Assembly: GCF_000688515.1 (NCBI RefSeq)
Contig: NZ_JHZK01000015.1
Coordinates: 22,938-86,937, forward strand
Reading direction: 5' to 3'
Source: Afifella pfennigii DSM 17143
GTDB taxonomy: Bacteria > Pseudomonadota > Alphaproteobacteria > Rhizobiales > Afifellaceae
Length of the DNA: 64,000 bases
The notes under the pieces: generated by a model
Told to the model about the DNA's origin: nothing
Seen by the model: only the letters and a program-made list of their open reading frames with translations
The model's database searches: none
In this document: piece after piece, positions 36,271-44,901 of the stretch
Layout of the letters: each line of letters begins with the position of its first letter
How positions within the stretch are numbered: the stretch's first letter is position 1
Position numbers and translations under genes: made by a program

Positions 36271-39200
36271 TCATTCCGCCGGCTCGGGGGAGCTGGCTGG
36301 CGAATGATGCGGTCGCCAGCCGGTCTTCTCCCGCATCCATTGGAAGACACCGAACAGCAGCGGAATGAGGAAGATGCCGATGGTCGCCGCGGCGATCATG
36401 CCGGCAAAGACCGGGATGCCGACGGCCTGCATGGAGCCGGCGCCGGGGCCGCTTGCGCGCACCAGCGGAATGAGGCCGGCGATGAAGGCGAAGCTGGTCA
36501 TCATCACCGGACGGAACCGCAACCTGGCGCCTTCCATGGCCGCGGCGTGCAGATCCCAGCCCTCCTCGCGCTTTTCCAGTGCGAAAGCGTTGATGAGGAT
36601 GGCGTTTTTGGCCGACAGCGCGATCAAAACGACGATGCCGATCTGCGCATAGAGGCTGAAGTTGGCGCCCAGGAACCAGATCGCGAACATGGCGCCGAAC
36701 ATGGCGCTCGCCGTCGACAGAAGCACCGGTATCGGCACGTTCCAGCTCTCGTAGAGCGCCACCAGGAAGAGATAGGCGAAGATGATGGCGGCGCCGAGGA
36801 TGAGCGGCGTCTGCCCGGCCGATTGCTTCTGCTCCAGCGCTTGGCCGGTCCATTCATAGGCGTAGCCCGCCGGCAGCGTCTCGGCGACCCGTTCCATCGC
36901 TTCGGTGGCATCGCCGTCGCCGTAGCCGGGAGCGGGCGAGCCCTGAATGGAGACGGCCCGATAATTGTTGTAGCGCGTCAGGCTGCGTGGTCCGACCGAT
37001 AGCTCGGCCCGCGCGAAGGAGGAGAGCGGCACCATCTCGCCGGCTTTGTTGCGCACCTCGATATCGTAGATGTCCGAAATGGAGGTGCGGAACTCCTTCT
37101 CGGCCTGCATGCGCACCGTCCAGGTGCGGCCGAAAAGGTTGAAGTCGTTGATGTAATAGCCGCCGAAGGTGGATTGCAGGGCGGCGAAGATATCGCTGAT
37201 CGGCACGCCGAGCGTCTGCGCCTTGATGCGGTCGATCTCAAGGCGGATCTGCGGCGTCTCGGCCTCGAAATTGGCATAGACGCGGGCGAGCTCGGGAACC
37301 TGGTTGGCCTGCACGACGAGGCTGCGCATGACGGCGGCGATCTCCGCCGGATCCTGGCCTTGCAGGGCTTCCAGCACGAATTCGAAACCGCCGAAGGAGC
37401 CGACACCGGAGATGGCCGGCGGCTGCAGCGGGATGAACTGCGCGTCGGGGATGGTCGACAGCCCGCCATACAGACGGCCGATGACCGCATTGATCGACAG
37501 TTCGGGGGTCTGGCGCTCCTCGTAATCCTTCAGCCCGAGGAACATCAGGCCGGCATTGGAGGCCGCGCCGCCGCCCAGAAGGTCGAAGCCCAGCACGGTG
37601 CCGACGCTGTCGACGCCGGGATCCTCACGGATAATCGCCTCCGCTTTCTGCGCGGCGATATCGGTGCGGTTCAGCGAGGCGCCGGCCGGCAGGTTCATGA
37701 TGACGATGACGAAGCCCTTGTCCTCGTTGGGCAGGAAGCCGGCCGGGGTGCGCAGGAACATGTAGCCCGTGGCCACCGCGAGCGCGATCAGCGCCACGAT
37801 GCCGATCACCGCCACGTTCATCAGCTTGCCGATGATCCAGGCATAGCCGTGACCGATCTTGTCGATGGCGCGGGTGATGCCGCGCATGAAACCGACCGGT
37901 TCGCTGGAGCGCAGGAACATGGCGCACAGCGCCGGCGAAAGCGTCAGCGCGTTGACGGCCGAGATGACCATCGCCGCGGAGATGGCGACGGCGAATTGTC
38001 GGAAGAGGGCGCCGGAGGAGCCGGGCAGGAAGGCGACGGGCACGAACACCGACAACAGCACCAGCGTGATGGCGATGATCGGACCGACGATCTCGCCCAT
38101 GGCCTTGTGGGTCGCCTCCTGCGGGGTGAGGTGAGGCTCCTCCTCAATCACCCTTTCCACGTTCTCCACCACGATGATGGCGTCGTCGACGACGATGCCG
38201 ATGGCCAGAACCAGGGCGAGCAGCGAGATGGTGTTGGCGCTGTAGCCGAAGGCGTACATGATCGCCAGCGCGCCGATGATGGCGACCGGCACGGCGATCA
38301 TCGGGATGAGCGTTGCCCTCAGCCGGCCGAGGAAGACGAAGACGACGACGGCGACGAGAGCGAAGGCTTCCAGAATGGTGAAGATCACCTTCTCGATCAT
38401 CGTGCCGACGAAATCGGCGGCGTTGTAGACGTAGGTGTATTCCAGCCCCTCAGGAAAGCGGCTCGACAGCTCTTCCAGCTTCTCCGACACCCGGGTTGCG
38501 ACGGTGACGGCGTTGGCGCCCGGCGACAGATAGGTGGCGACGGCGGCCATGGGGTTGCCGTTGTAGCGCGCGATGACGCCGTAGCTTTCCGAATCGAGCT
38601 CCACCCGCGCCACGTCGCCGAGGCGCACCATGGAGCCGTCCGGATTGGAGCGCAGGACGATGTTGCGGAACTCTTCGACGGTGCTCAGCCGGCCCTGCGT
38701 GTTGATCGTCAATTCCAGCCGTTGCGCGTCCACCAGAGGAGCGGCGCCGAGCTTGCCGGCGGCCGCCTGCAGGTTCTGCGATTCCACCGCCGCGGCGATG
38801 TCGGCGGGCGTCAGGTCGAGATTGGTCAGCTTCTGCGGTTCGAGCCAGATGCGCATGGCATAGTCGCGCTCGCCGAAGACCTGAACGTTGCCGACGCCGT
38901 TCACCCGCTTCAATTCGTCGATGACGTTGATGGAGATGAAGTTCGACAGGAAGAGCTCGTCGAAGCGGTTGTCGGGCGAGTGGAACAGGAAGACCTGCAG
39001 CTGGTCGGTGGCGGCGCGCGTGACGCTGAGGCCGACATCGCGCACCTCCGCGGGAAGCTGGCTCTCCACCTGGGCGACGCGGTTCTGCACGTTGATGGCC
39101 GCCACGTCGGGGTCGGTGCCCAGCTCGAAGGTGATGTTGAGCTGGTAGGAGCCGTCCGAGCTCGACGTCGACTTCATGTAGCGCATGTCCTCCACGCCGT

Positions 39201-39411
39201 TGATGGCGCTTTCGAGGGGCTGCGCGATGGCTTGCTCGACGGTCTCGGCGCTGGCGCCGACATATTGGGTGGAGACGCTGATCGTCGGCGGCGCGATGTC
39301 CGGATATTGCGCCACCGGGATGACGGCGAGCGAAATCAGCCCGACGAGCGTGATCAGGATGGAGATGACGAAGGCGAGCCGCGGCCGCCGGATGAAGAGA
39401 TCGAAGATCAT
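36271..39411 (-). CDS. RND (HAE1-type) efflux permease
   Basis: This 1046-residue inner-membrane pump of the AcrB/MexB family has the expected length and twelve-TM two-lobe layout. Features include the N-terminal [44 protein letters not shown], and the TM4 proton-relay aspartates in [19 protein letters not shown]. Two large periplasmic loops are present. It exports hydrophobic compounds by proton antiport in complex with the adaptor 28 bp upstream. No outer-membrane channel gene or TetR regulator is adjacent, so a shared TolC-like channel is inferred. Confidence 0.94.
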   Translation of the reverse strand: MIFDLFIRRPRLAFVISILITLVGLISLAVIPVAQYPDIAPPTISVSTQYVGASAETVEQAIAQPLESAINGVEDMRYMKSTSSSDGSYQLNITFELGTDPDVAAINVQNRVAQVESQLPAEVRDVGLSVTRAATDQLQVFLFHSPDNRFDELFLSNFISINVIDELKRVNGVGNVQVFGERDYAMRIWLEPQKLTNLDLTPADIAAAVESQNLQAAAGKLGAAPLVDAQRLELTINTQGRLSTVEEFRNIVLRSNPDGSMVRLGDVARVELDSESYGVIARYNGNPMAAVATYLSPGANAVTVATRVSEKLEELSSRFPEGLEYTYVYNAADFVGTMIEKVIFTILEAFALVAVVVFVFLGRLRATLIPMIAVPVAIIGALAIMYAFGYSANTISLLALVLAIGIVVDDAIIVVENVERVIEEEPHLTPQEATHKAMGEIVGPIIAITLVLLSVFVPVAFLPGSSGALFRQFAVAISAAMVISAVNALTLSPALCAMFLRSSEPVGFMRGITRAIDKIGHGYAWIIGKLMNVAVIGIVALIALAVATGYMFLRTPAGFLPNEDKGFVIVIMNLPAGASLNRTDIAAQKAEAIIREDPGVDSVGTVLGFDLLGGGAASNAGLMFLGLKDYEERQTPELSINAVIGRLYGGLSTIPDAQFIPLQPPAISGVGSFGGFEFVLEALQGQDPAEIAAVMRSLVVQANQVPELARVYANFEAETPQIRLEIDRIKAQTLGVPISDIFAALQSTFGGYYINDFNLFGRTWTVRMQAEKEFRTSISDIYDIEVRNKAGEMVPLSSFARAELSVGPRSLTRYNNYRAVSIQGSPAPGYGDGDATEAMERVAETLPAGYAYEWTGQALEQKQSAGQTPLILGAAIIFAYLFLVALYESWNVPIPVLLSTASAMFGAMFAIWFLGANFSLYAQIGIVVLIALSAKNAILINAFALEKREEGWDLHAAAMEGARLRFRPVMMTSFAFIAGLIPLVRASGPGAGSMQAVGIPVFAGMIAAATIGIFLIPLLFGVFQWMREKTGWRPHHSPASSPEPAE

Positions 39412-39439
39412 GAGGGGTGCTCGGCCGCTCCGCTTGAGG

Positions 39440-40621
39440 CTATCGGTCGGTGGAAGCCGTCGCCTGCTTGGTTGGTGTCGCGTCCTGTGGCACCACCTGC
39501 ATGCCGGGCCGCACCTTCTGCTGGCCGGCGACGATGACGCGGTCGCCGGCGACGAGACCGCCGGTGATGACGATGGCGGGGCCGCGCTGCTCGCCGGTGG
39601 TGATGCGCCGCTGCTCCACCTTGTCCTCGCCGTTGACGAGCAGCGTGTAGGTTCCCTGCTGGTCGATGAGGAGGGCCGATTGCGGCATCATCAGTTTCTC
39701 TTCCGGCGTCTTGGCGGCGACGATCGCATCGACGAGCTGCTTGTCGTAGAGCAGGCGATCGGGATTGGGCATGGAGGCGTGCATCATCACCGAATCGGTG
39801 CCTTCATTGGCCTCGATGTTGGTGAACAGAATGTCGCCCTGATGCGGGTATTCGCTGCCATCGGCGAGGCGCAGCTTCACCGCCACTTCGTCCTTGCGTT
39901 TGGCGTAACCGTCCTCGCCGACCAGCAGATGCTGGGGGACCGGGAAAGCGACCCGCATCGGATCCTGCTGGACGATGCGTGCCAGCGGGCCGCTATCGGG
40001 CCCCACCAGGGCGCCCTGCGAGAACGAGGCGATGCCGATGCGGCCGCTGATGGGCGCTGCGATCTGGGTATAGCCGAGGTCGAGCCTGGCAAGGCGCAGC
40101 GCCGCCTCCTGCTGGCGTAGCGTGGCTTCGGCCTGATCGCGGTTGGCCCGCGCCTCGTCGAGGGCGGCCTGCGATGCGGTGCGGCGCTCGATCAGCGTCT
40201 GCTGGCGCTCGTAGTTGAGCTGGGTGAGCTCCAGCGCCGCCCGCGCGCTTTGCACGGCAGCTTCCGCGCGCGCCACCGCCGCCTCGTAGGGCGCAGGATC
40301 GATGGTGAAGAGGATATCGCCCTTTTCCACCTCTGCGCCTTCCTCGAATTGCCGCGGCCCGAGATAGCCCTGGACTCGCGCCAGCACCTCCACGCTTTCG
40401 GCGGCCTCTACCCGGCCGGTGAAGGTTTCCTGCTCCGTCACATCGGCGAGCCGGACCTGCTCCACGGTGACGGCGGGAGGCGGAGCCTCGCCGGGCGCGC
40501 CCTGGGCATGGGCGGGCGCGAGGAACGGTGCGGCGAGCAGCGCCGCCGTGCCAAGGCCAATCAACGCCACCTGCATCCGGCGTGCCGAGGCTCGACGGCA
40601 CGAAGAAACTCGCTTGTGCAT
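39440..40621 (-). CDS. RND efflux periplasmic adaptor
   Basis: This 393-residue membrane-fusion protein has an N-terminal signal sequence (MQVALIGLGTAALLAAPFLAPAHA), lipoyl half-motifs around FTGRVEAAESVEVLARVQGYLG and IAAPISGRIG, a coiled-coil hairpin (about residues 95-165, EAAVQSARAALELTQLNYERQ), and a C-terminal beta-barrel ending in QQKVRPGMQVVP. It bridges the downstream RND permease to an outer-membrane channel. I used the ATG at 40621 for the normal MexA-like length; the next ATG (40576) begins at the signal core and is an alternative, as neither has a strong ribosome site. Confidence 0.88.
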   Translation of the reverse strand: MHKRVSSCRRASARRMQVALIGLGTAALLAAPFLAPAHAQGAPGEAPPPAVTVEQVRLADVTEQETFTGRVEAAESVEVLARVQGYLGPRQFEEGAEVEKGDILFTIDPAPYEAAVARAEAAVQSARAALELTQLNYERQQTLIERRTASQAALDEARANRDQAEATLRQQEAALRLARLDLGYTQIAAPISGRIGIASFSQGALVGPDSGPLARIVQQDPMRVAFPVPQHLLVGEDGYAKRKDEVAVKLRLADGSEYPHQGDILFTNIEANEGTDSVMMHASMPNPDRLLYDKQLVDAIVAAKTPEEKLMMPQSALLIDQQGTYTLLVNGEDKVEQRRITTGEQRGPAIVITGGLVAGDRVIVAGQQKVRPGMQVVPQDATPTKQATASTDR

Positions 40622-40999
40622 AAGGGCTACCGGTTGGTTGCAAGGGAGCCTCTGCGCCACGCCGGCGCCGGCATCCATGTCGGGGGGTTGAGATAATACC
40701 GCCCGGCGCAAATGCAAACCCCGCCCGAGGTTACAGCTTCGCAACGTTGCCACTGTGGCGCGCCGACCACGCCGTGCGCGGCAGGGCGGGATGCCGAGCC
40801 CGCCAGCGCCGCCTCCTGAACCGGCGGGGCGGCTCTGTCGCCGGCTTCGCGCCACGGGGCCGCCGTGTGCCTCCATACAGCCCTACGACATCGGGCCGGG
40901 ACCGCGCCCCTCAGCTATCGGCGGCAACCGCCTGGCTCGTGCCGCGCAGGAAGTCGAAGTCGCAGCCCTCATCGGCCTGCAGCACATGCTCGTCGTAGA
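40622..40999. other. 378-bp region without an intact gene
   Basis: This holds the RND operon upstream region (40622-40760) and repeat copy A (40808-40909). No intact coding sequence was found. The GC-rich frames crossing it are composition artefacts or debris from the neighbouring decayed locus. Confidence 0.6.
40808..40909 (+). repeat. roughly 100-bp direct repeat, copy A
   Basis: This matches copy B (42060-42162). Shared blocks are GCCGCCTCCTGA at the left edge, CGGCTCTGTCGCCGGCTT near the centre, and ACGACATCGGGCCGGGACCG at the right, in the same order and spacing, with a diverged segment of about 30 bp between the last two. In both copies the left block supplies a TGA. The copies are 1252 bp apart and flank the chimeric transporter remnant. 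Confidence 0.8.
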
Positions 41000-41370
41000 G
41001 GCGGTGTCTCAACATCGCCTTCAGCGCGCTTCTCATCATCCGCATGACGCCGGCCGTCTCGCTGGCCGTGCCGATCTATCTGATGATGAGCCACTACCGG
41101 CTGCTCGACACCTATCTCGGACTGTCGCTGGTTCACACCATGCTGTCGCTGCCGCTCGCCATCTGGCTGTTGAAGGGCTTCATCGACGGCATTCCGCGCG
41201 AATTGGAGGAGGCGGCGATGATCGACGGCGCCACCTCGCTTTGGCAGGTGCTGCGCTACATCGTCCTGCCGCTCGCCGCGCCGGGCATCGCCGTCACCGC
41301 CTGCTTCGTTTTTCTGTCGAGCTACATTGAGTTCATGTTCGCGCTGATCATCGCGCGCGGCGACATCTGA
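41000..41370 (+). pseudogene. fragment of MalG-type sugar ABC transporter permease
   Basis: In-frame coding from about 41000 gives LNIAFSALLIIR, then a membrane region and the EAA signature EEAAMIDGATSLWQVLRYIVLPLAAPG, characteristic of carbohydrate permeases of the MalG/UgpE group. Roughly the first 130 and last 60 residues of a normal 280-residue permease are missing, and the frame ends in a TGA soon after the SSYIEFMFALI segment. No upstream permease or binding protein is present. This is a deletion remnant rather than a functional gene. Confidence 0.85.
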
Positions 41371-42071
41371 TGGCGGTGGCGCTTTGGCTGTTCGGCGATG
41401 TGCGCGACGCCTTCGCCTGCATGGAGACAACGCGCGCGGCCGAAGGCCATCTCCTCGACGCCCCGGCGACGATGATGTGGCGGCACCAGGACCCGCCTCT
41501 GCACGACGTGTGGGATGTCAGCCTGGCGCTGAAGATGCGCGTGCGCACCGACTATTACGCCAGCCACGAGCAGTTCGAGATCCAGGGCGAGGAAGGCCTC
41601 ATCACCGTCCATCGCTGCTCCGACCGCATCCTCGACGAGCCGATGCTGACGCTCTACCGCGACGGCGAGGTGCGCGCCTTCCACAATATCGAGGACGATT
41701 GGGGCGCCAGCTTCGCCCATTCCACGCGGCATTTCGTCGACGTTTCGCCGTTGCGTCGGCAAGGCCGTAGACTGCCGGTAACGGCAGGCGAGGGCTGGAT
41801 CGACGGCAAGGTGATGGTGTCGGAGCATCTCGGCTCCGAGACCTATCTGCATATCCGCCTTGCCGGGGACCTCGATGCCTCTATCCGCGCGAGCGGGGTG
41901 ACGACGAGCAGCCCCGGCGACCGCCTCGGCATCGCCTTCGAGACAGCCGAATGCCACGTCTTCCGCGAGGATGGCAGCGCGCTTCGCCGCCTTTCCGTTC
42001 CCGCCATCCTGCCGGACAGCGATGGCAAGCAGACGCGGCCGGCCGAGCCGCAAAGAGCCGCCGCCTCCTGA
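41370..42071 (+). pseudogene. chimeric remnant: Gfo/Idh/MocA oxidoreductase fused to MalK-type TOBE domain
   Basis: The 233-residue frame starts by overlapping the preceding stop. Its first half (about residues 1-125; ALWLFGDVRDAFACMETT, SHEQFEIQGEEGLITVHR) resembles the C-terminal part of a Gfo/Idh/MocA oxidoreductase. At about residue 130 it changes to ITAGEGWIDGKV-like text and HLGSETYLHIRLAGD, then PGDRLGIAFETAECHVF, which is the C-terminal TOBE domain of a sugar-transporter ATPase. The nucleotide-binding parts of both parents are absent. Internal deletions joining an original permease-dehydrogenase-ATPase operon explain it. Expression as a stable protein is unlikely. Confidence 0.75.
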
Positions 42072-42162
42072 CCTCGCGGCGCGGCTCTGTCGCCGGCTTT
42101 GCGCCAACAAAACCGCTTCGTCCTTCCAGACGGTGTCACGACATCGGGCCGGGACCGCGCCC
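42060..42162 (+). repeat. roughly 100-bp direct repeat, copy B
   Basis: This is the partner of copy A (40808-40909), with the same three conserved blocks in the same order. It overlaps the last codons and TGA of the chimeric remnant and ends 74 bp before tRNA-Lys. Together the copies bracket the decayed transporter segment. Confidence 0.8.
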
Positions 42163-42236
42163 TCCTGCAAGGGGCGCGGCCACCGGGCGTGCGGCGCGTG
42201 CCGTCACCGTCGTTTTGGGCTGGACGTTTTTGGACT

Positions 42237-42312
42237 TGGTGAGCCCTCCGGGACTCGAACCCGGGACCTACTGATTAAAAGTCAGTTGCTCTACCAGCTG
42301 AGCTAAGGGCCC
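42237..42312 (-). tRNA. tRNA-Lys (anticodon UUU)
   Basis: A complete 76-nt cloverleaf with encoded CCA reads on the minus strand. The 7-bp acceptor stem is closed with one G-U pair, the D arm starts GCTC, the anticodon loop is CTTTTAA in an ACTGA/TCAGT stem, and the T loop is TTCGAGT in a CCGGG/CCCGG stem. Confidence 0.97.
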
Positions 42313-42326
42313 TGAAGGCGCGGCGG

Positions 42327-42355
42327 ACCCTATGAAAGCTCCCCCGAGCGGTCAA
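42327..42355 (-). promoter_or_regulatory. sigma-70-type promoter of tRNA-Lys
   Basis: On the minus strand, TTGACC (42355-42350) is followed by a 17-bp spacer and TAGGGT (42332-42327), ending 14 bp before the tRNA. The -35 element overlaps the stop codon of the upstream EamA gene. Confidence 0.6.
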
Positions 42356-43335
42356 GCGGTTTCGCCGGCCTTAGAGCCTTTGTGCCCGCCCGTTTCGGCG
42401 GCGTGGCCCGGTCCCGTCCGGGGCCGAAGACGAGGCAGGCGTGCCGGCAGCGTCGCCAGCATCAGGCCAGGCAGGACGAGGAAGAGCCCCGCCGCGTGGT
42501 AGAGCTGGAACGGCTCGCCGAGGAAAACCATGGCGAGCGCCACCCCGTAGGGCGGCATGAGATAAAGGAACATCCCCGGCACCCCCGGCCCGAAGCGCCG
42601 CACGCCCCATTGGTAGCTGGCGAAGGCCATCACCGAAGGCAGGAGCGCCAGCCCGGCGATCGAGACCCAGGCTTTGCCCGTTGCCGGAAAGGCGCCGAGC
42701 CAGGCCATCTCGCCGATGGCGAAGGGCATGAGGATGAGGCTGCCGGCGAGCGCGATGGCGGCGATCACCGTCAAGGTCGGCAATCCGTCGAAGTCGCGGC
42801 GCTTCAACAGCACCGAATACACGGCCCAGGAGAAGGCGGCGAGGGCGATGAGAAGGTCGCCGATATTGAGGTCGAGCGACAGGAGGCGGGAGAGCTCGCC
42901 CCTTAGCACGATGGTGGCGACGCCGATGAAGGCCATCGCGACCCCCAGCATCTGGCGCAGCGACAGGGCGCGGCCGCGAAACAGCCATTCCAGAAGGAGG
43001 ATCATCACCCCGGCGGAGGTGTAGATGAGGGTGGCGTTGGTGGCGTTGGTGTGGCGCAGCCCCAGATAGACGACGGCGCCGCATATCCACATGCCGAGAA
43101 AGCCGAGGAGGAGGACAAGCCGCCATTTGCGGACAAGCTGCCGGCGATGGCGCCAAAGGCCCGGCCCGGCGAAGGGCAACAGGATGAGCAAGGCCGTCAG
43201 CCAGCGGAAGAAGGCGAGGCTCCATGGCTCCACCGCCGTCACGGCGGCGCGGCCGATGACGAGGTTGGAGGCGAAGAAGAGCGGCATCGCCAACAAAAGC
43301 GCGATGTCGCGCCCGCGTGCGGATGAGGAAGGCAT
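42352..43335 (-). CDS. EamA/DMT family transporter
   Basis: This 327-residue inner-membrane protein has ten predicted spans in two EamA halves. The first half includes MPLFFASNLVIGRAAVTAVEPWSLAFFRWL and LGLRHTNATNATLIYTSAGVMILLLEWL; the second includes DLLIALAAFSWAVYSVLLKRRDF and YLMPPYGVALAMVFLGEPFQLYH. Such proteins export amino acids or metabolites. Substrate unknown. It is divergent from glmU across 106 bp, and its 3' end carries the tRNA-Lys promoter. Confidence 0.9.
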   Translation of the reverse strand: MPSSSARGRDIALLLAMPLFFASNLVIGRAAVTAVEPWSLAFFRWLTALLILLPFAGPGLWRHRRQLVRKWRLVLLLGFLGMWICGAVVYLGLRHTNATNATLIYTSAGVMILLLEWLFRGRALSLRQMLGVAMAFIGVATIVLRGELSRLLSLDLNIGDLLIALAAFSWAVYSVLLKRRDFDGLPTLTVIAAIALAGSLILMPFAIGEMAWLGAFPATGKAWVSIAGLALLPSVMAFASYQWGVRRFGPGVPGMFLYLMPPYGVALAMVFLGEPFQLYHAAGLFLVLPGLMLATLPARLPRLRPRTGPGHAAETGGHKGSKAGETA

Positions 43336-43441
43336 TCTAAGATGAGGCCTTTCGGCTTACGCAGCGCTGCGGTAACGGACGGGCTGAAAATGCACAAGCC
43401 GGCGGTTCGTCGTAGGCCGCCGGCGCGGAGCGGACGGCAGC

Positions 43442-44776
43442 ATGGCACATCTCACCACCATCATCCTGGCAGCCGGCGAGGGCACGCGCATGCGTTCCGC
43501 CAAGCCGAAGGTCCTGCATGCGATCGGCGGCCTGCCGATGCTGGGCTTTGCCATGCGCGCGGCTCAAATGGCCGGCGCCGAGCGGCTCGGCGTCGTCATC
43601 GGGCCGGGCCATGACGATGTGCGCCGGCTGGTGGAGAACGAAAACAACGCCGCCGATGTCTATGTGCAGGAAGAGCGCCGAGGCACCGCCCATGCGGTGC
43701 TGATGGCGCGGCCCTCGCTTCAGGACGCGGAAGGGGTCGTCATCGTCCTCTTCGGCGATACGCCCTTCGTCACCGCCGAGACGATCGCCCGGCTCGCCCG
43801 CGCCGTGGAGGACGGCGCCGCGGTCGCCGTCGCCGGCATGCGCCCGCCGTCGCCCGCCGGCTATGGCCGTCTCGTCACGCGGGACGGCAAGCTCGTCGCC
43901 ATCGTGGAGGACAAGGACGCTTCTGCGGAGGAGAAGCGGATCACGCTCTGCAACGGCGGCCTGATGGCCTTCGACGCACGGCATATCCTGCCGCTCCTCG
44001 ACGCCATCGGCGACGACAACGCCCAGGGCGAGTTCTACCTGACCGATGCCGTCGCGCTTGCCAATCGGCGCGGCCTCGCCGTGACGGCGGTGGAGATCGG
44101 CTTTGCCGAGGTCTTCGGCGTCAACGACCGGGCGCAGCTCGCCGAGGCCGAGGCCCGCTTCCAGGAGGCGCGGCGCAAGGCGGCGATGCTCGCCGGCGTC
44201 ACGCTTGTCGCGCCCGAAACGGTGTTCTTCTCCCATGACACGGAGCTTGCCGCCGATGTGACGGTGGAGCCGCATGTGGTCTTCGCTCCCGGCGTGAGGG
44301 CGGCTTCCGGCGCCCTCATCCGCGCCTTTTCGCATCTGGAGGGCTGCGCGCTCGCCGAGGGCGCGGTGGTGGGGCCCTATGCCCGCCTGCGGCCGGGCGC
44401 GGAGGTCGGCAGGAAGGCCAAGATCGGCAATTTCTGCGAGGTGAAGGCGGCGGCGATCGGCGAGGGGGCGAAGGTCAACCACCTCTCCTATATCGGCGAC
44501 GCCTCGATCGGCGCGGGCGCCAATATCGGCGCCGGCACCATCACCTGCAACTACGACGGCTTTTCCAAGTATCGCACCGAGATCGGCGCGGGCGCCTTCA
44601 TCGGTTCCAATTCCTCGCTGGTCGCCCCGCTCGCCGTCGGCGATGGCGCCTATGTCGGCTCCGGCAGCGTCGTCACCAAGGACGTGCCGGCCGACGCTCT
44701 GGCGGTCGCCAGAGGACGGCAGGTGGAAAAGCCCGGCTGGGCCGATGCCTTCCGCCGCCGCCAGGGCAAGAAATGA
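43442..44776 (+). CDS. glmU: bifunctional GlcNAc-1-P uridylyltransferase / GlcN-1-P acetyltransferase
   Basis: This 444-residue enzyme has the N-terminal nucleotidyltransferase signature IILAAGEGTRMRSAKPKVLH and a Mg2+ loop, then a left-handed beta-helix acetyltransferase domain (from about residue 240) with the catalytic GNFCEVK and ANIGAGTITCNYDGFSKYRTEIG segments. It makes UDP-GlcNAc for peptidoglycan and lipid A. The short basic tail RRRQGKK replaces the longer E. coli tail. glmS follows 125 bp downstream, giving a hexosamine pair. Confidence 0.96.
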   Translation: MAHLTTIILAAGEGTRMRSAKPKVLHAIGGLPMLGFAMRAAQMAGAERLGVVIGPGHDDVRRLVENENNAADVYVQEERRGTAHAVLMARPSLQDAEGVVIVLFGDTPFVTAETIARLARAVEDGAAVAVAGMRPPSPAGYGRLVTRDGKLVAIVEDKDASAEEKRITLCNGGLMAFDARHILPLLDAIGDDNAQGEFYLTDAVALANRRGLAVTAVEIGFAEVFGVNDRAQLAEAEARFQEARRKAAMLAGVTLVAPETVFFSHDTELAADVTVEPHVVFAPGVRAASGALIRAFSHLEGCALAEGAVVGPYARLRPGAEVGRKAKIGNFCEVKAAAIGEGAKVNHLSYIGDASIGAGANIGAGTITCNYDGFSKYRTEIGAGAFIGSNSSLVAPLAVGDGAYVGSGSVVTKDVPADALAVARGRQVEKPGWADAFRRRQGKK

Positions 44777-44813
44777 GCGCCCGCATTCCGGTCACCGGCT
44801 TTCAAGCTTTTTC

Positions 44814-44828
44814 TGTCACACTGTGACA
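44814..44828. promoter_or_regulatory. 15-bp palindrome ahead of glmS
   Basis: TGTCACA-C-TGTGACA is a perfect 7-bp inverted repeat around one central base, 73 bp before the glmS start and outside any gene. It looks like a protein-binding operator. It is not the CRP/FNR spacing (TGTGA-N6-TCACA). No T tract follows, so it is not a terminator. Confidence 0.5.
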
Positions 44829-44901
44829 TGGCAATTGATTTCCGTCGCATTCGGCCCTTCGGCAGATTGGCGCCGGCGCAACGAAGAGAAGTGACTATCT
44901 G

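Noticed and set aside
37174..39537. A 787-codon frame opposite the RND pump gene
   Set aside because: Shadow of the conserved permease; its D/G/R/H-rich text is typical of such frames.
44814..44828. CRP/FNR site ahead of glmS
   Set aside because: The half-sites are in the wrong order and spacing for TGTGA-N6-TCACA.
44777..44901. Possible glmS ribozyme upstream of glmS
   Set aside because: I could not find the conserved core or its pairing pattern; the ribozyme is typical of Gram-positives, not alphaproteobacteria.
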